DNA from: Alcanivorax hongdengensis A-11-3
Lineage (GTDB): Bacteria; Pseudomonadota; Gammaproteobacteria; Pseudomonadales; Alcanivoracaceae
DNA length: 64,000 bases
Direction of reading: 5' to 3'
NCBI RefSeq assembly: GCF_000300995.1
Contig: NZ_AMRJ01000019.1
Coordinates: 1-64,000, forward strand
Part shown: positions 29,388 to 40,133 of the stretch, piece by piece
Numbering within the stretch: position 1 is the first letter of the stretch
Layout of the letters: each line of letters starts with the position of its first letter
Made by a program: the position numbers and the translations under genes
The notes under the pieces: model-generated
Database searches by the model: none
What the model saw: the letters and a program-made list of their open reading frames with translations, nothing else
Told to the model about the DNA's origin: nothing

Positions 29388-31859
29388 ATGCGCAAAAGAC
29401 AATCGGGGCTGACCCTGGCCAGCGGTCTGCTGGCGGTATTCCTGTTGCACGGCTGTGGCGGCGGGGGAAGCAGCAATAGCAGTAACACCACCAACACCGG
29501 CACCCCGCGGGCACCGGAACCGCCCCCCACGGAAGAACCCGGCAACCCGGAACCCCCGGCACCGGCGGCCCTGACCCGCTACAGTGTGGCCAATGGCTGT
29601 TACCGGCTGGCCTCCGGCGATCAGTTCATCCAGGCCGATCCGGACAGCCAGCGCTACGGCTTCACCGGCAATGCCGCCGACGCCACCGGCTTTTACTTCA
29701 AGCCCACCGCACTGGGCGCCTACCTGCTGCTGAGTGCCTATCACCGTGACCCCGGGGAACGGGGCAGCAAGCAGCTGCTGGGCATCAGTGATCCGGCCGG
29801 CCAATTTCTCGATGACAGTGGCCATTTTGTCGGTGAGCTCAGCTACCTGGTGGCCGGGCTCGGCGATACCCTGAACCTGGTACTGGACCCGGTGGCTCCA
29901 CTGGGTGGCCTGCTGCGCGAGCTGGGTGAAAATCTGGGCGGCCTTGGCGGCAAGCTGGGTGATATGAACGTGCAACCGACCCTGGCCATGGTCAACAACG
30001 CCAGCGACCTGGCGGTGTGGAATCTGCGCCCGGCCGGTGACCACCAGTTTGCGCTGGCCTCCGCGGTCACCGGGTTGTTGCTGACCCGTGGCGACAACGA
30101 CCTGACACTGACCTCCCCCGGCCTGGAAAACGACAGCACCCGCTTTGCGCTGCAGGCCACCGAGGGCTGCGACAGCTACCCGGAAGCCGAACTCAATGCC
30201 CGCGTGGCCGATGATGGGCCAGCCATCTACCTCAAGGAGGTGGACCGCTTTAGCAATGTGCCCGGGCTGGATGACGATGACGTGTTCGGCTTCGTCGATA
30301 CCCACAGCCATGTGTCTGCCTATGAATTCATCGGCGGGCGCGTCAACTATGGCGACCCCTTCAACAAGTTCGGCGTCGACCATGCCCTGTACGACTGCAA
30401 GGTCAACCACGGCCCCGAGGGGCTCACCGGTCTGGTCGAGCAGGTCACCAGCAATCCCGGGCCCCATGAAACCCAAGGCTGGCCCACCTACAACTACTGG
30501 CCCCGTCACGATTCGCTGCAACACCACCAGAGCTATTACCGCTGGCTGGAGCGCGCCCACCTGGCCGGCCTGAAAATTCTGGTCAATCATCTGGTGCACA
30601 ACGAGATTCTCTGCCAGATCAACCCGCAAAAACAGAACGACTGCGACACCATGGCCGCCATCGAATTGCAGGCCGAGCGCATGCACCAGATGCAGGATTA
30701 CATCGACGCCCAGAGCGGCGGGCCCGGCCAGGGCTGGTTCCGCATTGTCACCGACCCGGCCCAGGCCCGGCAGGTGATTGCCGACGGCGGCATGGCGGTA
30801 ATCCTGGGGGTGGAGGCCTCCAAGGCCCTCAACTGCGGCGAGTTCCTGGATGCGCCGGAGTGCAACCGCGAGCAGATCGTCGAGCGCCTCGACCGGCTTT
30901 ATGCCATGGACGTGCGCAGCCTGTTCCCGGTGCACAAGTTCGACAATGCCTTTGGTGGCCACCTGCCGGATCTGTCCTCCGGCATTGGCATCGGGCCGGT
31001 GCTGTACGGCGGCAACCTGCTGGAAACCGGTCACCTGGTGGAGTTCGAGCAATGCCCCGATGCCCTTCAGGATGACGGCAGCGGCCTGCCACTGACGGAT
31101 CAACTGGCGCCCTTCGGGCTCATCGACCAGCTGCTGTTCCAGCTCGATTACGTGGGCGACCGTTTCCCGGCCACCCCGCAAGAACTGGCCGACCTGGACC
31201 CGCGCCGCGGCACCGATCACCTGTGTAATACCCGTGGCCTCACCGACCTGGGTGTGTTCCTGATCAACGAGCTGATGAAGCGCGGCATGCTGATCGAAAC
31301 CGACCACATCAGTCGCAAGGCCGCCAGCCAGATCCTCGCTATCACCGGCGCCCATGACTACCCGGTGATCAACAGCCACGGCGGCTGGGGCGGCACCGAA
31401 GCCCTGCGCGACCAGGTGGCGGCCCAGGGAGGCGTGAGCGCGTCCTTCGCCAGCACCCGCGACAACTGGGTGGATGCGTTGATCCGCGACGGCCAACGGC
31501 CCCGTAGCAGTGACCTCAAGGTGGGGCCGTTCGGCGGCGCCGGCTATGCCTCGGATGTCAACGGCATCGCCTCATTGGCCGGCAACCCGGGGACCCCGGA
31601 TCAGGAAGACAGTCTCTACCCCTTCACGTCGGTGGACGGCCGGGTGGTATTCGACAAGCAACGTACCGGCGATCACCAGTTCAGCCTCTATGAAGGACGG
31701 GGCGTGGCCCACTACGGCCTCTACCCGGATCAGATCGCCGACATGATGATTCACAGTGACCGGTCACAACAACAAATCGACGAGGCGGTGAATCAATTGT
31801 TCACCTCCGCGGAAGCGTATCTGCGCATGTGGGAACGGGTGGGCGCGGCGGTTCGCTAG
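29388..31859 (+). CDS. lipoprotein with M19 membrane-dipeptidase-like domain
   Basis: 823 residues. The signal peptide ends in LLHGC (lipidated C23), followed by a Gly/Ser/Asn- and Pro/Glu-rich tether. Residues about 60-290 form an unassigned, possibly beta-rich region. The rest resembles peptidase family M19: DTHSH at 304-308 (M19 has HxD, here HxH), VILGVEASKAL with the bridging Glu, LDRLYAMDVRSLFPVHKFDNAFGG, TDHISRKAASQIL, and YPVINSHGG. Most metal ligands are kept, so hydrolase activity is plausible but the substrate is unknown. GGGGG lies before the ATG. It is 43 bases upstream of the beta-helix/cytochrome lipoprotein and probably co-transcribed with it. Confidence 0.82.
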   Translation: MRKRQSGLTLASGLLAVFLLHGCGGGGSSNSSNTTNTGTPRAPEPPPTEEPGNPEPPAPAALTRYSVANGCYRLASGDQFIQADPDSQRYGFTGNAADATGFYFKPTALGAYLLLSAYHRDPGERGSKQLLGISDPAGQFLDDSGHFVGELSYLVAGLGDTLNLVLDPVAPLGGLLRELGENLGGLGGKLGDMNVQPTLAMVNNASDLAVWNLRPAGDHQFALASAVTGLLLTRGDNDLTLTSPGLENDSTRFALQATEGCDSYPEAELNARVADDGPAIYLKEVDRFSNVPGLDDDDVFGFVDTHSHVSAYEFIGGRVNYGDPFNKFGVDHALYDCKVNHGPEGLTGLVEQVTSNPGPHETQGWPTYNYWPRHDSLQHHQSYYRWLERAHLAGLKILVNHLVHNEILCQINPQKQNDCDTMAAIELQAERMHQMQDYIDAQSGGPGQGWFRIVTDPAQARQVIADGGMAVILGVEASKALNCGEFLDAPECNREQIVERLDRLYAMDVRSLFPVHKFDNAFGGHLPDLSSGIGIGPVLYGGNLLETGHLVEFEQCPDALQDDGSGLPLTDQLAPFGLIDQLLFQLDYVGDRFPATPQELADLDPRRGTDHLCNTRGLTDLGVFLINELMKRGMLIETDHISRKAASQILAITGAHDYPVINSHGGWGGTEALRDQVAAQGGVSASFASTRDNWVDALIRDGQRPRSSDLKVGPFGGAGYASDVNGIASLAGNPGTPDQEDSLYPFTSVDGRVVFDKQRTGDHQFSLYEGRGVAHYGLYPDQIADMMIHSDRSQQQIDEAVNQLFTSAEAYLRMWERVGAAVR

Positions 31860-31902
31860 CGCCTGTCGAACAATGACAATGACGAGTAACGGGGAAAACG
31901 TC

Positions 31903-34900
31903 ATGAAGAAGATGACAATGCTGATACTGGCCACCCTGATGGCCACCAGCCTGGCCACGCTGCCCGGCTGCGGCGGTGATGGCGGCAGCAGCAGTAGCAC
32001 CAATACCGCCACGCCCAACGCGCCGGATGACGGCAATGACGGTGGTGACGACGGCGGCAACAACAACGGTGGTGGCGATGACGGCTCCGACGATGGCGGC
32101 AGCGACGCCACCGGCCGCACCTTCCTGATCGAACCCGGCCCGGACGCCACCGAGGACATGGTCAATGCCATGATTCAGCTGCGACCGGGCGATGTCATGC
32201 AGTTCGCCTGCGGCTATTTCGATCTCAAGGAAGGCCTGCTGATTCAGGCCACCGAAGATGTGTTGATCAAGGGCTGCGGCAAGGACAAGACGGTGCTGTC
32301 ATTCCGCGACAGCATCAACGTCACCGGCCTGGAAGCCATCAACGTGCGCGGCATCACCGTGGAGGATCTGACCATCCTTGATTCCCCCGGTGACGCCTTC
32401 AAGCTCAAGGGGGTGAAATGGGGCACCCTTAACGGCGTGCGGGCCATGTGGTCCGGCGGTGGCGGCACCATTACCGCCGACAACTACGGCGACCGCCTGC
32501 AGGTGGAATGTACCAAACCGCCCATGAACGAAGGGGACCCGACCCCGGATTACATTCCCAGCTCCGCCAGCGGCCGCTACGGCATCTACCCGGTGGAATC
32601 GGAAAACATCCTGGTGGACAACTCAGAATCGGTGGGCGCCTCCGATGCCGGCATCTATGTGGGGCAGACCAACAACGCCATCATCCGCAACAGCCGCGCC
32701 ATCTACAACGTGATGGGTTTCGAGATCGAAAACGTGCAGGGCGGCGAGTACAACAGCAATACCGCCGAATGTAACACCGGCGGTTTCCTGATCTATGATC
32801 TGGAGAACATCACCCAGTACGGCGATACCTCGGTGATGCTCAACAACCTGGCCCGCAACAACAACACCTACAACTTTGCCCAGAGCGGGCTGGTATCCAT
32901 TGTGCCGCGCGGTTCCGGTTTCATTACCCTGGGCTACGACAACATCGAGATCTACAACAATACCTTCGAGGACCACAGCACCGGCGCCATTCTCTACATC
33001 AGCTACGAGCTGGTGGATGGCAAGGGCAACACCGCCGACAAGAAACTCGATCCCTATACCGAGGGACTGCATATTCACAACAATGTATTCAAGCATTCCG
33101 GCTATTCCCTGCCGCCGCCGGACCTGGAAAAAACCCTGGACGGCAACATCGAGAACCTGCTGCCGACCCTGATCGGCCTTAAGAATCTGCCGACCCTCAA
33201 CGACCCGACACAGATTCTTTCCAGCCTTCAGAATTTGGCCAACCTGGGCAAGGGCGCGCACATTCTCTGGGACGGCCTGCGTGATGATCTGGACGCGGAC
33301 TGCCCCTACCCGGTGGACGCCAACGGTGACCCGGTGCCCGCCGATGAAAACGGCAAACCGCAGTTGACCAATGAGGACCCGAACCCCAGCTGCCATTACA
33401 ACGCCTACAAGTTCGACAGCAACGGCAACCGCAAACTGCCCCAGTGGGGCTCGTGCTTCCACGACAATGACATGTCCAGCGACAGCGCCCCCTACCTGAA
33501 CTTCCACGGCACTGACGGGCTGGAACTTATCATCGGTCTGGCGGACCAGGACCTGTCCCTGCTCAGCCCGGATGGCCTGGCCAGCATCGTCACCGGCACG
33601 CTCAATTTCCCGGCGGACACCCATCTGTCCGATCACGACTGCCAGAGCCGCTTCGGCAAGGTGCTGGAGCCGCTGCCCCATGTGACCATTCCGCCGTTCG
33701 AGCGCAGTGGCGACATCGACCCGGCGCCGTCCGAGGAAGTGGTGGAAAAACTCTGCAACACCAGCGTGGCCAGCGGTGAAATCAACCGCGATGCCCTGGA
33801 AGTGAACTGCCCGCGTCTGGACCAGTACAACCTGTTTGCCGACCCCCACGACCCGCGCAGCATGCCCAACGAAGGCGGCATGCCGTTCGTGCTCAACAGC
33901 AAACTGTTTTCCGACTACGCCACCAAGTACCGGGTGGCCTTCATCCCGCCGGGCACCAAGGCGATCTATCGGGATGGCCAGGATGGCAACAACCTCAATG
34001 GTGCCCTGAGCTTCCCGCTGGGCACGGTGATTGCCAAGACCTTCGCCTTCACCGACGAAAGCAACCACAGCGAACAGCTGGTGGAAACCCGCCTGTTGAT
34101 CAAGCGCCTGAGCAAGAGCGGCAAACCCATGTGGGAAGGCCTGCCCTACGTCTGGGAGAAGGATGACAACGGCGAGCCCATCGCCGTCTACCAGCCCGGC
34201 GGCGCCCAGGTGGCGGTGCACTGGCACTACCGTGATGCCAACTCCGGCAAGCTGCTCACCGGCAGCACTGACGGCTATTCGGTACCCAACGCCAACCAGT
34301 GCATTACCTGCCACGGCAACGATGACCGCCCGGCGGGCAGTGCCCCGATCGGGCCCAAGGTACGCAACCTGAACCGCCCCTATGCCCCGGAGTCCAGCTT
34401 CATGGGTACCAGTGGCCAGGGTGGCTTCCCGCGGGTCAACCAGTTGCAGGCCATGATTGACCGCGGCCTGCTCAGCGGCGCGCCGACCCTGGAAATCAAC
34501 GACAAGGGCATCGCCACCAATGTGGAGCGTCTGCCGCACTGGAATGTGCCCGGCGACAGCGGGGCCGCGGCCAACTCCCCGGAGGATATCGAAAGTCGCA
34601 TGCGTGCCTACCTGGAGGTCAACTGCCAGCACTGTCACAACGACAAGGGTGCCGCCTCCAACACCGGCTTCTACCTGGACCACTTCCGTCCGGTGAACGT
34701 CAGCTACGGCGTCTGCAAGAAGCCCACCGCCACCGGTGGCGGCTCCTGTGGTCGCCAGCACGTGATCGTGCCCGGCAGTGCCGACAAGTCGATCATCTCC
34801 TGTCGACTGGCCGCCCAGGGCGACCCGGAACGCATGATGCCGCCCATCGCCCGCAGTGTGACCCACGACGAGGCCAGCGCCCTGCTGGATCAGTGGATCA

Positions 34901-34947
34901 ACACCGTGGTCGACAGCAGCTACAGCAACGGCAGCGCCTGTAACTGA
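31903..34947 (+). CDS. lipoprotein: parallel beta-helix domain fused to an SO2930-type diheme cytochrome c domain
   Basis: 1014 residues. The signal peptide ends in LPGC (C23), followed by a long Gly/Asp/Asn-rich tether. Residues about 80-430 contain beta-helix repeats (DNSESVGASDAGIYVGQTNNAIIRNSR, EIYNNTFEDHS). From about 600 a second domain holds two haem sites, CITCH (C800) and CQHCH (C908), and a C-terminal MMPPI. I recall these as two families (TIGR03805 and TIGR03806/SO2930) that normally occur as adjacent genes of unknown function and are sometimes fused; here they are one protein. The ATG at 31903 follows GGGGAAA. It is likely exported and lipid-anchored in the outer membrane. Confidence 0.85.
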   Translation: MKKMTMLILATLMATSLATLPGCGGDGGSSSSTNTATPNAPDDGNDGGDDGGNNNGGGDDGSDDGGSDATGRTFLIEPGPDATEDMVNAMIQLRPGDVMQFACGYFDLKEGLLIQATEDVLIKGCGKDKTVLSFRDSINVTGLEAINVRGITVEDLTILDSPGDAFKLKGVKWGTLNGVRAMWSGGGGTITADNYGDRLQVECTKPPMNEGDPTPDYIPSSASGRYGIYPVESENILVDNSESVGASDAGIYVGQTNNAIIRNSRAIYNVMGFEIENVQGGEYNSNTAECNTGGFLIYDLENITQYGDTSVMLNNLARNNNTYNFAQSGLVSIVPRGSGFITLGYDNIEIYNNTFEDHSTGAILYISYELVDGKGNTADKKLDPYTEGLHIHNNVFKHSGYSLPPPDLEKTLDGNIENLLPTLIGLKNLPTLNDPTQILSSLQNLANLGKGAHILWDGLRDDLDADCPYPVDANGDPVPADENGKPQLTNEDPNPSCHYNAYKFDSNGNRKLPQWGSCFHDNDMSSDSAPYLNFHGTDGLELIIGLADQDLSLLSPDGLASIVTGTLNFPADTHLSDHDCQSRFGKVLEPLPHVTIPPFERSGDIDPAPSEEVVEKLCNTSVASGEINRDALEVNCPRLDQYNLFADPHDPRSMPNEGGMPFVLNSKLFSDYATKYRVAFIPPGTKAIYRDGQDGNNLNGALSFPLGTVIAKTFAFTDESNHSEQLVETRLLIKRLSKSGKPMWEGLPYVWEKDDNGEPIAVYQPGGAQVAVHWHYRDANSGKLLTGSTDGYSVPNANQCITCHGNDDRPAGSAPIGPKVRNLNRPYAPESSFMGTSGQGGFPRVNQLQAMIDRGLLSGAPTLEINDKGIATNVERLPHWNVPGDSGAAANSPEDIESRMRAYLEVNCQHCHNDKGAASNTGFYLDHFRPVNVSYGVCKKPTATGGGSCGRQHVIVPGSADKSIISCRLAAQGDPERMMPPIARSVTHDEASALLDQWINTVVDSSYSNGSACN

Positions 34948-34973
34948 TACCGGCCTGCCTACCGTCCCCCTCC

Positions 34974-35025
34974 CTCCTCCCTTCGGGGAGGATGCTCCAC
35001 CCCTCCCCTTCGGGGGAGGGTTTTT
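34974..35025 (+). terminator. double hairpin terminator after the lipoprotein pair
   Basis: Two UUCG-loop hairpins in a row. The second, CCCTCCCC-TTCG-GGGGAGGG (35001-35020), has a perfect 8-bp stem and is followed by TTTTT. Confidence 0.93.
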
Positions 35026-35146
35026 CCCCGCCTATCGATCCGTCTCGTCTCCTTTTGCCACCCAATGGCAGCCATCGAAAAACACCATGGCGGCAGGTTT
35101 CATGTCCCTGCGATAAGAGCGTAGTATGAAATGGCTTACCGTCATG

Positions 35147-35173
35147 ACAGGGCCGTTATGTCACGGGCCCTGT
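35147..35173 (+). promoter_or_regulatory. hairpin in the acnA leader
   Basis: ACAGGGCC (35147-35154) pairs with GGCCCTGT (35166-35173). It lies about 60 bases before the acnA start in a 5' untranslated region, with no T-run. Many aconitase mRNAs carry leader control elements, but nothing here identifies the regulator. Confidence 0.35.
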
Positions 35174-35231
35174 ACATCGTTCCGCTGCCTGACTCAGCGG
35201 CAGTGGTTTCATCAGACCCAGGAGGTGTGCA

Positions 35232-37979
<2,748 letters not shown>

Positions 37980-37982
37980 CGC

Positions 37983-38855
37983 TCAGGCGTCGCCCGGCGG
38001 CGCCATCAACAACGCTTCCAGCGCCGCCAGTCCTGGCGGCGCTGTGCGTTCACGGTGTCGTACCAGAAACAGTGGCCGGCTGATCCTTTCACGCTCACCG
38101 GGCACGGTTGCCAGCCGGCCATCGGCCAGCGCACTGCGCAACGCCACGGTACTGATATACCCCACCCCCGCACCGGCCAGTACTGCCTGGCGAATGGCCT
38201 CCGCCGAGCCCAGCTCGATAATCTGTTGCTGGGGCGGGAACGCCTTGCCCAGACGCGTCTCCAGCACTGCCCGGGTGCCCGAACCGGTTTCGCGCATCAC
38301 CCAGGGCCAGCGTTGTGACTGCTGCGGCAACTGCCTGAGCAGGGCCGGCGTTGCCACCCGCTGCAGAGTGTCTTCGCGCCATACCTGGCAGGCCAGCATC
38401 GGATGACTGACCGGCCCCTCCACCAGTGCCAGATCCGCCTGCAACGACAGCAGGCGCTCCACCGCCGCGCGGGTATTGACCACCTCCACCCGCAGGCGGG
38501 CTTCCGGGCGAGTCTGCCGAAAGGCTCCCAGGTAGAAAGGCAGGTAATAATTGCCCACGGTATGGGTGGCCACCAGCGACAGGTTCACCGGCGGCGCCAC
38601 AAACAACGCCTCGCAACCGGCCGCCTCGGCCAGGGTCGCCCGCGCCTGTGGCAGCAACCGCTCGCCATGCTGGTTGATCACCAGGCCGCGACCAATGCGG
38701 TCAAACAACGCCACCCCCAGCTGCTGCTCCAGTTCCTTGAGCGCCAGACTCACCGCCGGCTGGGTCAGGGACAGTTGCCCGGCGGCACGGGCAATGCTGC
38801 CCTGCTCGGCCACCTGCACAAAAGCACGCAATTGTTTGAGGGTTAGTGCATTCAT
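37983..38855 (-). CDS. LysR-family regulator divergent from yeiH-like gene
   Basis: 290 residues. The N-terminal winged helix (LKQLRAFVQVAEQGSIARAAGQLSLTQPAVSLALKELEQQLGVALFDR) is a standard LysR DNA-binding domain; the substrate-binding domain (about 90-290) has LEELL-like and GAGVGYISTVA segments. It lies head-to-head with a YeiH-type transporter gene, as yeiE and yeiH do in E. coli, so it probably controls that gene and itself. YeiE has been linked to sulfite response; the ligand here is not shown by the sequence. Confidence 0.9.
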   Translation of the reverse strand: MNALTLKQLRAFVQVAEQGSIARAAGQLSLTQPAVSLALKELEQQLGVALFDRIGRGLVINQHGERLLPQARATLAEAAGCEALFVAPPVNLSLVATHTVGNYYLPFYLGAFRQTRPEARLRVEVVNTRAAVERLLSLQADLALVEGPVSHPMLACQVWREDTLQRVATPALLRQLPQQSQRWPWVMRETGSGTRAVLETRLGKAFPPQQQIIELGSAEAIRQAVLAGAGVGYISTVALRSALADGRLATVPGERERISRPLFLVRHRERTAPPGLAALEALLMAPPGDA

Positions 38856-38897
38856 AAAAATATCTTAGTTATATCGTTATAACATTTAAATATTTTT
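38856..38897. promoter_or_regulatory. AT-rich nested palindrome between LysR and YeiH genes
   Basis: Outer arms AAAAATAT (38856-38863) and ATATTTTT (38890-38897) enclose TTATA-TCGT-TATAA (38869-38882). This is the only dyad in the 90-base divergent region and the likely LysR-type operator. Confidence 0.5.
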
Positions 38898-38945
38898 TCA
38901 CCCTTCGCTGCGCCATGGTGTCACTTCAACCAACGGAGTACTGCC

Positions 38946-39971
38946 ATGAACGCCTTTGCCAGGGATCTGTCCCTGCCCGCCGCCGTCCTGACCCTGACCT
39001 GTGGGCTGGGCGCCCTCTCCCTGGCCAGCCTGCCGGCCGCTCAGGCATTGGGGCTGAGCGCCCTGGCGCTGGCCCTGCTGGCCGGCCTGGTGCTGGCCCA
39101 CACCCTCAGCCGCCGCCAGCGGCAACGGGCCGCCAGCACCCTGAACCTGTTCAAGGGCCCGGTCCTGAAAGCCGCCATCGTGCTCTATGCCCTGCGCATC
39201 CCGCTGGACGCGGTCAAGGCCCTGGGCAGCGGCGTGATTCTGCTGGACGCCCTGCTGATCGCCATGACCCTGGCCGCGGCATTACTGATTGGCCGGCGCT
39301 GGCTGGGCATGAATACCGATGCCGCCCTGCTGATTGGCGCCGGCAGCGGCATCTGCGGCGCCGCCGCGGTGCTGGCCGCCGAGCCGGTGGTCAAGGGCAA
39401 GGAGCGGGATGTGGCCATGGCGGTGGCCACCGTGGTGCTGTTCGGCAGCCTCAACATGCTGCTACTGCCAGTGCTGTTCCACTGGCTGCCGGCGCTGTTC
39501 CAGAGTGAGAGAGACTTTGCCATCTACACCGGTGCCACGGTGCAGGAGGTGGCCCAGGTGATCGTGGCCGCCAATGCCATGCACCCGGCGCTGGTGGATA
39601 CCGCCCTGCTCACCAAGATGGTTCGCATCATGATGCTGGCACCGGCCTTGCTGGTACTGGGCAGCCTGTATCGACCGCCTGCCACCGGGGGCCAGACGCC
39701 CACACAACGTCAGGTCAGGGTGCCACTGTTTGCGCTGCTGTTTCTGGGAATGCTGATGATCCATGCCATGGTGCCACTGCCCACCGCCGTGCAGGCATGG
39801 CTGGCCCACCTGGATGACGTTCTGCTGGCGCTGGCCATGGCCGCCCTGGGCCTGACCACCCACCTGGGCCTGCTGCGCCAGGCCGGCTGGAAACCCCTGC
39901 TGCTGGGCGCCAGCCTGTGGCTGTTGTTACTGGTGGCCGGCGGCCTGGCGCTGCATCTGTGGCCCCTTTAG
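38946..39971 (+). CDS. YeiH-family (UPF0324) membrane transporter
   Basis: 341 residues, about ten hydrophobic segments. Family marks are KAAIVLYALRI, the Gly/Ala-rich GAGSGICGAAAVLAAEPVVKGKERDVAMAVATVVLFGSLNMLLLPVLF, YTGATVQEVAQVIVAA, and TKMVRIMMLAPALLVLG. The family is annotated as putative sulfate or sulfite exporters. It pairs with the divergent LysR gene. GGAG lies about 10 bases before the ATG. An inverted-repeat element starts immediately after its stop codon. Confidence 0.9.
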   Translation: MNAFARDLSLPAAVLTLTCGLGALSLASLPAAQALGLSALALALLAGLVLAHTLSRRQRQRAASTLNLFKGPVLKAAIVLYALRIPLDAVKALGSGVILLDALLIAMTLAAALLIGRRWLGMNTDAALLIGAGSGICGAAAVLAAEPVVKGKERDVAMAVATVVLFGSLNMLLLPVLFHWLPALFQSERDFAIYTGATVQEVAQVIVAANAMHPALVDTALLTKMVRIMMLAPALLVLGSLYRPPATGGQTPTQRQVRVPLFALLFLGMLMIHAMVPLPTAVQAWLAHLDDVLLALAMAALGLTTHLGLLRQAGWKPLLLGASLWLLLLVAGGLALHLWPL

Positions 39972-40130
39972 TTAACAGGGTGTTGAAAAGCCTCTTCGCG
40001 ATTTTTTCTGGCCACGTTGACGGTACATTCCCATCAACGTGGGCACGGCAAATCCATCGCTTAATGCGCTTGGTTGTGCTGGCGGCATGATGGTGCCGCC
40101 AGCACAGGCTGCTTTTCAACAGCCTGTTAA
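39972..40130. mobile_element. 159-bp structured element with 20-bp terminal inverted repeats
   Basis: The ends TTAACAGGGTGTTGAAAAGC (39972-39991) and its inverse at 40111-40130 match at 19 of 20 positions. Inside are two further hairpins: CCACGTTGA/TCAACGTGG (40012-40020, 40034-40042) and a perfect 13-bp stem TGTGCTGGCGGCA/TGCCGCCAGCACA (40075-40087, 40094-40106). It exactly fills the gap between the stop codons of two convergent genes. It looks like a MITE or a REP-type element that may also act as a bidirectional terminator. No clear target duplication is seen. Confidence 0.6.
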
Positions 40131-40133
40131 AGG

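Noticed and set aside
29289..31496. 735-codon minus-strand frame
   Set aside because: Antisense to the M19-like lipoprotein, which has a signal peptide, lipobox and conserved metal motifs.
32623..34866. 747-codon minus-strand frame
   Set aside because: Antisense to the beta-helix/cytochrome gene, whose haem motifs and lipobox show the true strand.
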